A DNA stretch of 8,352 bases, taken from NCBI GenBank assembly GCA_003560935.1, contig PWJF01000378.1, positions 1 through 8,352 of the forward strand, written 5' to 3'. The notes under the pieces are model-generated. The model saw only the letters and a list, made by a program, of their open reading frames with translations. It had not been told where the DNA came from and made no database searches. Shown here one piece after another: positions 1 through 6,145 of this stretch. Source of the DNA: Ignavibacteriales bacterium. Its GTDB lineage: Bacteria > Bacteroidota > Ignavibacteria > T3Sed10-11. Both the position numbers and the translations under genes were made by a program. How positions within the stretch are numbered: the stretch's first letter is position 1; each line of letters begins with the position of its first letter.

Positions 1-1620
1 ATAATATTCGTCGCCCGTATCAATCCGCGCGGTTGTAAAATAAAGCGGGTAATATACCGATCCATAATCGTACGAAAGAATAAGATTCCCATCATCGAGA
101 ATTATCTCGCCCGTTTTATCCGGCTGGATTGAGTGGATGTGTTCGGTATGCGTATAAACCGTGTCGTTGTAAACATATTTAAATTTCATGGTCGATTCCG
201 TTGAGGGCTGTAATTGCAAACGACCCTGATGGGTATATCCTCTGCCGGAAATGAACGGAATCGAGGTTATAGAATCGCCCTGTCGGACAATCATAGGTGT
301 CGGTTTCTCTATAAATTCAGGATGAGTGATATACACGATCAATATATCACGAAAAGTCTGGCTTTCAAAGTGCAGGTTGCTTTCGAAAAAAGGAACCAGA
401 GGCTTATCATCGAATCGAGGACTTATAAAATTTTCCTCTGTAATCGGTGAACCGTTAAAAGCGAGCGATCCGGTGAGAGTTGATGTATTACCTGCAAAAT
501 CGTAAGCAAGAATAAGGAAGTCGTATGTTCCCGGTTCAAAGTCGTTCGTGTTAATTAATCCGCTACCGTGTTCGCGACGTGAATATAAAGGGAGAACATT
601 TCCCTCTTCTATAAAAAGTTTCTGAAATCGACCACGTCCGGTGCTCAGGAGATATTGATCATAATGAACCCGGACCTGATGGCGGTGCTCGATCGGCAGC
701 CGGTCGTAACGCAGTGAGTACAGTAAGCTGTCATCAAGGAAGAAGTCCATTCCATAAACTCCGTGGCGGTACCAGGTATCGTTATTTCGGTCGTGAACAT
801 CTACGGCAAGACCTATCGTCCCCGCTGCTCGTATCGGATTCCGGACGACATACTCACCGGCGCGTATCGCTACAGCGGGGAAAGATACCGGTGTTATTCT
901 GTCATTCACGAATGCCTGCACATCGATAGGGATTGCCGCTATACGGTTGAATATAGGTGGTATTCTGTCATTAATTACAATTGCATCCGACATTTTCGGA
1001 TTGACCGGATTATTATTCCGGTCGCGTATCTCAAAATGTATATGCGGTGGACCGGATCCGGTTCCCCCCGACCTCGCTATTATTTCCCCCTGATTATATC
1101 TGAACTCATCCGGTTCAAAGTTCATCGTTACGCTGTATCTTCCGACTTGTTTTTGATATTCATAAACCCGTTCATCGACCGGATTGTCGAATCGGTCGAG
1201 ATGCGCATAGAGTGTTGCAAATCCGTCATCATGACGCATAAGGATGTATTTTCCGTATCCGAATGGTGAAACACCGATCTGTTCGATGTATCCGTCTCTT
1301 GATGCAAAAATAGACGCACCGATCTGCCCGCGCGTACTGATATCAATACCGGCATGGAAGTGTGTCGATCTGAATTCACCGAATACGGAAGTCATGATAG
1401 TAGTAATATCTGTGGGCCAGATATATTCATTCATATGCGCATCGAGTTCATCAAACGGATCATAGATATCGCTCAGGGTTGGTGGTCGCCAATCTCGTTC
1501 TGGTTCTACAATTTCCGAAGGCGACATAAATCCTCCCGATAAGAACAGAACAACTCCGATGAAGACCCCGGCTCCCGTCAGGCTGACAGAGGTAAATACT
1601 AATTTTTGCTTCCGCGACAT
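1..1620 (-). CDS. Membrane-anchored M23-family zinc metallopeptidase, partial (C-terminus beyond the left edge)
   Basis: The frame stays open from ATG at 1620 to base 1, giving 540 residues without a stop; the C-terminus lies outside the window. A hydrophobic segment at about residues 9-31 after a basic N-terminus (MSRKQK) indicates a signal anchor, so the protein should face the periplasm. The M23 (LytM/lysostaphin) site is complete: HxxxD at H89 and D93, H140 in a YAHL motif, and HxH at H193/H195. By family knowledge H89, D93 and H195 bind zinc and H140 and H193 are catalytic. The expected role is cutting peptidoglycan cross-links. About 50 residues separate H140 from HxH, longer than in LytM, so the catalytic fold carries an insert. 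Residues after about 215 look like beta-rich, possibly Ig-like, domains that I cannot name. It starts 1 nt after the FAH-family stop, so translational coupling is likely. The fold is confident; substrate is not known. Confidence 0.92.
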   Translation of the reverse strand, partial: MSRKQKLVFTSVSLTGAGVFIGVVLFLSGGFMSPSEIVEPERDWRPPTLSDIYDPFDELDAHMNEYIWPTDITTIMTSVFGEFRSTHFHAGIDISTRGQIGASIFASRDGYIEQIGVSPFGYGKYILMRHDDGFATLYAHLDRFDNPVDERVYEYQKQVGRYSVTMNFEPDEFRYNQGEIIARSGGTGSGPPHIHFEIRDRNNNPVNPKMSDAIVINDRIPPIFNRIAAIPIDVQAFVNDRITPVSFPAVAIRAGEYVVRNPIRAAGTIGLAVDVHDRNNDTWYRHGVYGMDFFLDDSLLYSLRYDRLPIEHRHQVRVHYDQYLLSTGRGRFQKLFIEEGNVLPLYSRREHGSGLINTNDFEPGTYDFLILAYDFAGNTSTLTGSLAFNGSPITEENFISPRFDDKPLVPFFESNLHFESQTFRDILIVYITHPEFIEKPTPMIVRQGDSITSIPFISGRGYTHQGRLQLQPSTESTMKFKYVYNDTVYTHTEHIHSIQPDKTGEIILDDGNLILSYDYGSVYYPLYFTTARIDTGDEYY

Positions 1621-1621
1621 A

Positions 1622-2293
1622 TTATGACTTCTGTACCCGCGTAGTAAATGAAATAATATCGACCAATTCTACTGTTACAATATCTCCGGGTTGCAGCGGA
1701 CCAACGCCTTCCGGTGTTCCGGTAAAAATAAGATCACCGCGTCGAAGGGTGAAGTACTTTGAAAGATGAGCGATGATTACAGGTACCGGCAGAAGCATCT
1801 TTCCGATTGTATCCTGCTGTTTTACCTGACCATTAATCGTAAGGCGTAGCATTGTTGTCGGTTTAATTAGATTGTTTTTGGCTGCGAGAAAACGTGATAC
1901 CGGCGCTGATCCGTCGAAACCCTTTGCGGTTGTCCATGGTAACCCTTTTTTCTTTGCGATAGATTGAATATCACGCGCTGTCAAATCGAGTCCGACACCA
2001 TATGCAAGAATATACGTCTCAGCGTCAACCACCGAAATATTCTCGGGAACGTTATCAACCAGCACGACAAGTTCTATCTCATGGTGGATGTCGTTACTGA
2101 ACGTTGGCAGCAAAATCGGTGATTCACCGTTTATAATAGACGTTGCGGGTTTTATAAAAACCACCGGCTCAGTTGGTACATCGGCGCCCATTTCGCGAGC
2201 ATGGTCAGCGTAATTCATTCCAAGACAATAAACGGTGTTGACCGGTATTGTTTCCTCACCGGGTTCAACTGTTACTGAATACGTCATCTTCAT
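1622..2293 (-). CDS. Fumarylacetoacetate hydrolase (FAH) family protein, acylpyruvase-like
   Basis: This 223-residue protein matches the short FAH family (YcgM/FAHD1 size, about 220 residues). These cytosolic Mg-dependent enzymes hydrolyse acylpyruvates such as fumarylpyruvate, or decarboxylate oxaloacetate. Seen in order: CLGMNYADHAREMG near residues 23-36, the metal ligands E72 and E74 in HHEIEL and D103 in GLDLTARD, then KKKGLPWTTAKGFDG (114-128) and FTGTPEGVGP near the C-terminus. The frame stays open upstream to 2701, but that extension runs antisense through purM and lacks family similarity. A sigma70-like promoter at 2319-2347 would start the RNA near 2312, excluding the longer form. 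A weak AGAG precedes the ATG at 2293; ATG at 2287 (M3) is an alternative. The M23 peptidase follows after 1 nt in the same operon, with no obvious functional link. Substrate cannot be assigned from sequence alone. Confidence 0.93.
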   Translation of the reverse strand: MKMTYSVTVEPGEETIPVNTVYCLGMNYADHAREMGADVPTEPVVFIKPATSIINGESPILLPTFSNDIHHEIELVVLVDNVPENISVVDAETYILAYGVGLDLTARDIQSIAKKKGLPWTTAKGFDGSAPVSRFLAAKNNLIKPTTMLRLTINGQVKQQDTIGKMLLPVPVIIAHLSKYFTLRRGDLIFTGTPEGVGPLQPGDIVTVELVDIISFTTRVQKS

Positions 2294-2318
2294 TTGCTCT
2301 AAATATCCGAAAAGATTA

Positions 2319-2347
2319 AATATAGAGAAGCTGAGCCACACATTCAA
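2319..2347 (-). promoter_or_regulatory. Sigma70-like promoter for the FAH/M23 operon
   Basis: Read on the minus strand, TTGAAT (2347-2342) is followed by exactly 17 nt and then TATATT (2324-2319). This is 4/6 and 5/6 to the -35 and -10 consensus with ideal spacing. The predicted RNA start near 2312 gives a leader of about 20 nt before ATG 2293. It also decides that start codon, because the upstream part of the open frame would not be transcribed from here. Confidence 0.65.
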
Positions 2348-2357
2348 GTCCTTGATT
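2342..2357. repeat. Imperfect palindrome joining two divergent -35 boxes
   Basis: The sequence ATTCAAGTCCTTGATT contains a perfect 5-bp inverted repeat, TCAAG-TC-CTTGA (2344-2355). One mismatched pair and one further matching pair lie outside it. Its left arm carries the leftward -35 box and its right arm the candidate rightward -35 box. It may be an operator, or simply the by-product of two similar back-to-back hexamers. Confidence 0.35.
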
Positions 2358-2380
2358 TTCATGCACATTCTCATTACTTT
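2352..2380 (+). promoter_or_regulatory. Possible sigma70-like promoter for purM
   Basis: TTGATT (2352-2357), 17 nt, then TACTTT (2375-2380). The -35 box is 4/6. The -10 box is only 3/6, though it keeps the first T, the A and the final T that matter most. The RNA would start near 2387, about 58 nt before the TTG start. Nothing better was found between 2294 and 2444, but this remains a weak call. Confidence 0.35.
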
Positions 2381-2433
2381 TAGCATGTCTGAGTAAATAT
2401 GAAAAATGTCGAATTCGCCTGTCTTTTTGAATT

Positions 2434-2437
2434 GGAG
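2434..2437 (+). promoter_or_regulatory. Ribosome-binding site that fixes the purM TTG start
   Basis: GGAG lies 7 nt upstream of TTG 2445. The residues encoded from that TTG (MSKTYKNAGVDIDA) match the usual PurM N-terminus, so the non-ATG start is well supported. Confidence 0.75.
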
Positions 2438-2444
2438 ATAATTT

Positions 2445-3449
2445 TTGAGTAAAACGTATAAAAATGCCGGGGTGGATATTGATGCTGCTGAAACTTCGGT
2501 CCGCAATATCAAAGCTCTTATACGATCAACTTTTTCACCGAATGTTCTTACCGATATAGGGTTGTTCGGGGGATTTTTCCAACCGGATTTTACACAATTC
2601 AAAGAACCCGTATTGGTTTCAAGTGTCGATGGGGTCGGTACGAAGCTAAATATTGCGGTACTGGCAAATAAACATGATACGATCGGGAGTGATCTTGTCA
2701 ATCACTGTGTCAATGACATAGCTGTCAGCGGAGCTGTGCCGTTATTTTTTATGGATTATTTTGCTGCCGGTAAACTTGAACAGCGTGTATTTGAAGAAAT
2801 CATTCGTGGAATTGTGAGTGCATGTAAAGAAAACAATTGTGCTCTCATCGGCGGTGAAACTGCTGAGATGCCCGGTATGTATAAACAAAAAGACTACGAT
2901 ATTGCCGGCATGATTGTCGGTGTTGTTGATAAGAGAAAAATCGTTAACGGTTCGGAGATCAAAGCGGGCGATGTGTTGATCGGGTTACCCTCAAATGGTT
3001 TACATACAAACGGATATTCGCTTGCACGATCGGTATTGCTGAATAGGTTTACGATCGACGTCTACGTTGAAGAACTGGGGTGTACACTTACCGAGGAATT
3101 ACTTCGCGTGCACCGCTCATACTTGCGTATCATACAAAAACTAATTCAAAATACAGCTCCGACTGGTTTTGCTCATATCACCGGCGGCGGCATCAAAGGT
3201 AACACCATGCGTATCCTACCGGAAAACGCCTCGCTGCGAATTGATTGGAATGCGTGGGAAATGCCGCCTGTATTTAAATTGATTCAGTCCACCGGTACTA
3301 TTAACGATGATGAAATACGTCGGGTATTTAATATGGGGATCGGATTAATTATCACCGCACATAACGATGATGTTGACAAGATTCTTGATGTGCTACGCGA
3401 AGAGAAAGAGAATGCTTATGTTGTGGGGGAAGTGATACAACAATACTAA
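2445..3449 (+). CDS. purM: Phosphoribosylformylglycinamidine cyclo-ligase (AIR synthetase)
   Basis: PurM closes the imidazole ring in purine synthesis, converting FGAM and ATP to aminoimidazole ribonucleotide, ADP and phosphate, in the cytosol as a homodimer. The 334 residues are near the family's usual length of about 345. Visible hallmarks in order: N-terminal KTYKNAGVDIDA, the nucleotide-binding VDGVGTKL (V61-L68), GGETAEMPGMY from G136, GLPSNGLHTNGYSLAR around residues 182-200, HITGGGIKGN from H244, and FNMGIGL near the C-terminus. The start is TTG, supported by GGAG 7 nt upstream and by the family N-terminus. No other pur gene is present. The histidine kinase follows after 31 nt with no terminator visible, so co-transcription is likely. 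No PurR or PRPP-type operator or purine riboswitch was recognised in the 151-nt upstream gap. Confidence 0.97.
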   Translation: MSKTYKNAGVDIDAAETSVRNIKALIRSTFSPNVLTDIGLFGGFFQPDFTQFKEPVLVSSVDGVGTKLNIAVLANKHDTIGSDLVNHCVNDIAVSGAVPLFFMDYFAAGKLEQRVFEEIIRGIVSACKENNCALIGGETAEMPGMYKQKDYDIAGMIVGVVDKRKIVNGSEIKAGDVLIGLPSNGLHTNGYSLARSVLLNRFTIDVYVEELGCTLTEELLRVHRSYLRIIQKLIQNTAPTGFAHITGGGIKGNTMRILPENASLRIDWNAWEMPPVFKLIQSTGTINDDEIRRVFNMGIGLIITAHNDDVDKILDVLREEKENAYVVGEVIQQY

Positions 3450-3480
3450 TTCGTGCATTTGTAAAAAATTGGGATTACCT

Positions 3481-5226
3481 ATGTCACATAAGCACAGTAC
3501 TGAATTACCGGTACCATATAAAGAAGTGGAAATTCAAGATATCATGGTGCAGTTGGATGCCGCTAGAAATAGGGATGAAATAATACGTCTGCTTCCATCA
3601 ATAGCGTCCGCACATATAGATTATCGCTATTTGTTTCTTGCACAAACAAATTATAGACGAACTCACTATAATTTTACGGTTATTTCACCCGGCAGCACTT
3701 CATTTGATATCGATCATAAGCATTTTGCCATTCATGCAGGTATGCCCGGGTGGGTGATGAAACATAAAACTTCAATTGCAGTTGATATTCGTTCGGCGCC
3801 GAACACCGATCCGGGTTTTGAGGGATATTTGGAGAAACTTGGCATCACATCTCTTTTGATTGCGCCGCTGCAAACCGGTAGTGAAATCGTCGGCGCCCTT
3901 ATTTTTGCGACAAACAAACCGGAAGGATTTCGTGAAACGGATGTGCCGATGGCGACCATCCTCGCCACCCAGACCGCAATTGCATTACGCAACGCGCGGT
4001 TTTACGACGAACAGCAAAAACGTGTCGCACAGCTTGAAATGATTAATAACATTGCGCAGAAGATTATATCAACACTCGATATTAATGAGTTGTTGTCTTC
4101 GGCTGCTGAAATAATTCAGGAAAACTTCAATTATTTTGATGTTACGATTTTCCTTATTGATGATAATAAAGAATATCTAACTCTCGTTGCACATTCGGGA
4201 AGTTATATCGATTTTCTTCCCCACGGATACCGTCAGCATATTTCTACCGGCATTATCGGTTGGACGGCGGCTAATAACCAGTCGGTTCTGTTGAACGATG
4301 TATCCCTGGACGATCGGTATCTCACCTATGCATATCACAATACGAATTCAGAATTAACGGTACCGATCGGATTTAACGACGAAGTTTTCGGTGTTCTCAA
4401 TGTGGAGGATACGCGGCTCAACGCATTTGATGAGATGGATATGATCGTGCTGGAAACGCTCGCCGATCAATTAGGAAGCGCTCTGCGTAATGCACGGTTA
4501 TATGAAGAGATAAAACGGTCGAACATGAGGCTGGTCGATTTAGATAAGATGAAAACCGAATTTCTGAGCATTGTGTCACATGATTTCCGGTCGCCGTTAT
4601 CGAGCATTATCCTTGCTGCAAAATCACTTATAAAGCACAATTATGCTCAAGAAAATAATCGAATAATCGAATATTTAAAAATCATCGAAGATCAGGCAAT
4701 GCGCCTGAACAATCTTGCAGAAGAAATTTTATCAATAACCCGTTTGGAAGCCGGGCAGTTGACTTATAATTTTAAGGTTGTTAATTTACCACGGTTGACC
4801 GAGGATGCCATTACGCTGGTCAGATTATCGCATAAACATAAATTACATTGCACGATTGACGAGACTGTTTCCTATATCAAAGCGGATGAATCAAAAATAC
4901 GGCAGGTAATTCATAATCTTGTTTCGAATGCCGTAAAGTATTCCCCGCGGGGCGGTGCTGTCTCTGTGGCGGTCAAAGATTATTATGGCGACCGGATTCT
5001 CGTCTCGGTTTCCGATGAAGGGATCGGTATTCCGGAAGATCAACAGGAGAAAATCTTCAAGAAATTTGGACGTGTTCATCGTGAACAGACTCATAATATA
5101 AAAGGCTCGGGACTCGGTCTCTGGATAGCGAGAAAGATAATCCAGGCGCATGGCGGTGAAATCTGGTTTGATAGCAAACCCGGAACGATGACAACGTTTT
5201 ATTTTACCTTAAAGAAAGCTCAATGA
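3481..5226 (+). CDS. Soluble GAF-GAF sensor histidine kinase
   Basis: This 581-residue protein is a two-component kinase that should phosphorylate itself and pass the phosphate to a response regulator. Domains in order: first GAF at about 30-175, a helical linker, second GAF at about 200-335, a coiled-coil linker at about 338-360, HisKA dimerisation domain, and an HATPase domain at about 465-580. The H box is FLSIVSHDFRSPLSS with phospho-acceptor H367. The N box is NLVSNAVKYS with N483, the G1 box is D512-E-G-I-G, the F box is KIFKKFGR, and the G2 box is GSGLGL (542-547). All catalytic boxes are intact. There is no signal peptide or membrane segment, so it should sense a cytosolic signal; neither GAF domain shows an obvious chromophore or ligand residue I can name. 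ATG 3481 is preferred (GGGA 6 nt upstream); TTG 3469 would add four residues without a ribosome site. No response regulator is adjacent in this window. Confidence 0.93.
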   Translation: MSHKHSTELPVPYKEVEIQDIMVQLDAARNRDEIIRLLPSIASAHIDYRYLFLAQTNYRRTHYNFTVISPGSTSFDIDHKHFAIHAGMPGWVMKHKTSIAVDIRSAPNTDPGFEGYLEKLGITSLLIAPLQTGSEIVGALIFATNKPEGFRETDVPMATILATQTAIALRNARFYDEQQKRVAQLEMINNIAQKIISTLDINELLSSAAEIIQENFNYFDVTIFLIDDNKEYLTLVAHSGSYIDFLPHGYRQHISTGIIGWTAANNQSVLLNDVSLDDRYLTYAYHNTNSELTVPIGFNDEVFGVLNVEDTRLNAFDEMDMIVLETLADQLGSALRNARLYEEIKRSNMRLVDLDKMKTEFLSIVSHDFRSPLSSIILAAKSLIKHNYAQENNRIIEYLKIIEDQAMRLNNLAEEILSITRLEAGQLTYNFKVVNLPRLTEDAITLVRLSHKHKLHCTIDETVSYIKADESKIRQVIHNLVSNAVKYSPRGGAVSVAVKDYYGDRILVSVSDEGIGIPEDQQEKIFKKFGRVHREQTHNIKGSGLGLWIARKIIQAHGGEIWFDSKPGTMTTFYFTLKKAQ

Positions 5227-5238
5227 CCAATCATTGAG
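5219..5238 (+). promoter_or_regulatory. Hairpin spanning the kinase stop codon
   Basis: CTCAATGA-CCAA-TCATTGAG is a perfect 8-bp inverted repeat with a 4-nt loop. It contains the kinase TGA stop (5224-5226) and ends 2 nt before the AAGGAG ribosome site (5241-5246) of the next gene. No T-run follows, so it is not a standard intrinsic terminator. It could couple translation of the two genes or mark an RNA-processing site. Only the base pairing is seen; the role is inferred. Confidence 0.5.
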
Positions 5239-5254
5239 GGAAGGAGCTATATCC

Positions 5255-5704
5255 ATGGAGCGACCATATAACGGCGACCCGGCGCCCGAAGGCTATGAGC
5301 AGCCGAGCAACCGACCGGATGAATATGATCAACTTGATATTCCCGAAACAGAAGAAGAATACAACAGGAAAGAGGAGTACGTTCGGGAAAATTTTGAGCA
5401 GAAGATGCAATCGTTACGCAGCGGGATCAGACTTGCGAAGCACGTTCTTGCTTTGTTCCGGTATATGACCGACGAAGCAATACCATGGTATAAAAAATCT
5501 ATCGTCGTTGCGGCTCTCGTGTATTTTATTATGCCTTTCGATGCAATTCCCGATATGCTGCCGCTGATTGGCTATCTCGACGATTTTGGTGTGATTGCGG
5601 CAGTGCTTGCTTTTCTCGGGAAGGAAATAAAACCATATTATTATACGTCGCCCGGAATGGGGGATCAGGATGAAGACCGGTTAGCCGAGGATTCGCGCAA
5701 TTGA
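5255..5704 (+). CDS. DUF1232/YkvA-like small membrane protein
   Basis: This 149-residue protein has an acidic, probably disordered N-terminus (residues 1-45, rich in E, D, P and Y), an amphipathic helical stretch (50-75), and a hydrophobic core at about 83-122. The core carries the DUF1232 (YkvA) signature VYFIMPFDAIPD (V89-D100), then LIGYLDDFG with D109/D110. The family is widespread and usually predicted to be membrane-associated; its biochemical role is not established, so no function is assigned. ATG 5255 is chosen because AAGGAG (5241-5246) lies 8 nt upstream; a longer TTG-started form from 5234 would bury this site inside the coding region. It follows the kinase by 28 nt and is probably co-transcribed with it. 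Its last 40 nt overlap the 3' end of the opposite-strand lipoprotein gene. Confidence 0.85.
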   Translation: MERPYNGDPAPEGYEQPSNRPDEYDQLDIPETEEEYNRKEEYVRENFEQKMQSLRSGIRLAKHVLALFRYMTDEAIPWYKKSIVVAALVYFIMPFDAIPDMLPLIGYLDDFGVIAAVLAFLGKEIKPYYYTSPGMGDQDEDRLAEDSRN

Positions 5705-6039
5705 TCTCGTCGGTTTTCCAGCTCCAGTACCACTCGATCGATAAGATCTTTCCAACGCTTGGGTTCTTGCTGAAAATATTCGAGCGTTGCATTAAATAAT
5801 TCGCGATCTACACCGTGAACCGACAGCACTGAATCAAGTTGTTCGGCATATTCCGGCGATTTTTCTACTTCTCCAAGTGAATTGCTAATAATAAGAACAT
5901 CCGCATATATTTGAACCATTTTAGTACGCGGTATTTTTTTATCTGCCGGGTCACCGCAGCCCGACACAATACATAAAATGATTGTCGTAAATACAAGAAA
6001 CTTGATCGATAGCACATAGGTGAACATAGCGGATTTCAC
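5665..6039 (-). CDS. Small lipoprotein resembling the DUF4296 family
   Basis: The frame encodes 124 residues from GTG at 6039. The N-terminus is basic then hydrophobic (about 10-27) and ends in a good lipobox V25-S26-G27-C28, so the mature protein would be lipid-anchored at C28. The mature part is charged and helical: KMVQIYADVLIISNSLGE (around 40-57), SVLSVHGVDRELFNATLEYF, then a run with QQEPKRWKDLIDRVV. This order (KM..IYADV near the start, a YF..P..W/F step, a closing helix) resembles DUF4296 lipoproteins of the FCB group, whose role is unknown. GTG 6039 has no ribosome site; ATG 6027 (M5) is an equally possible start and leaves a workable signal peptide. The 3' end overlaps the converging YkvA-like gene by 40 nt. 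The lipoprotein call is firm, the family call is moderate. Confidence 0.78.
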   Translation of the reverse strand: MKSAMFTYVLSIKFLVFTTIILCIVSGCGDPADKKIPRTKMVQIYADVLIISNSLGEVEKSPEYAEQLDSVLSVHGVDRELFNATLEYFQQEPKRWKDLIDRVVLELENRRDQLRESSANRSSS

Positions 6040-6051
6040 AACAATAAATGG

Positions 6052-6080
6052 TTGACTTTCAAAGTATATGGCAGTATATT
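6052..6080 (+). promoter_or_regulatory. Sigma70-like promoter for efp-accB-accC
   Basis: TTGACT (6052-6057), exactly 17 nt, then TATATT (6075-6080): 5/6 in each box with ideal spacing. The RNA would start near 6087, giving a leader of about 59 nt before efp. This is the best promoter match in the window. Confidence 0.75.
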
Positions 6081-6101
6081 AGTGATTCGTAATAATTGGT
6101 T

Positions 6102-6130
6102 AATATATAACGATATATCGAATTTTACAA
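6102..6130 (-). promoter_or_regulatory. Sigma70-like promoter for the lipoprotein gene
   Basis: Read on the minus strand, TTGTAA (6130-6125) is followed by 17 nt and TATATT (6107-6102); the boxes are 4/6 and 5/6. The RNA would start near 6095 and run left toward 6039. The region is very AT-rich, so chance matches are likelier here than elsewhere. This promoter faces the efp promoter, and the two predicted RNAs would overlap by about 9 nt at their 5' ends. Confidence 0.5.
6111..6120. repeat. 10-bp perfect palindrome CGATATATCG
   Basis: A perfect 10-bp palindrome lies in the spacer of the leftward promoter and in the leader of the efp transcript. It has no loop, so it suits a dimeric DNA-binding protein better than an RNA hairpin. 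An operator role is a guess. Confidence 0.3.
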
Positions 6131-6145
6131 ATGGTTTGAGGTAGT

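Noticed and set aside
214..450. 78-residue plus-strand frame near the left edge
   Set aside because: It is antisense to the M23 C-terminal region and has no domain-like features.
763..1269. 168-residue frame on the plus strand
   Set aside because: It lies opposite the M23 catalytic domain, has no recognisable motif and no ribosome-binding site; it is a shadow of that gene.
2294..2444. Purine riboswitch or other structured leader upstream of purM
   Set aside because: I could not find paired stems or conserved junction sequences of a known riboswitch in this short, AT-rich stretch.
2294..2701. N-terminal extension of the FAH-family frame to give a 359-residue protein
   Set aside because: It runs antisense through the start of purM, shows no FAH similarity, and lies upstream of the promoter predicted at 2319-2347. 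The family's normal length of about 220 residues is met from 2293.
5219..5238. Reading the stop-codon hairpin as an intrinsic terminator
   Set aside because: No T-run follows the stem. The next gene's ribosome-binding site begins 2 nt later, so read-through is expected.
5529..5792. 87-residue minus-strand frame across the YkvA/lipoprotein junction
   Set aside because: It overlaps two better-supported genes in other frames and has no ribosome-binding site or motif.
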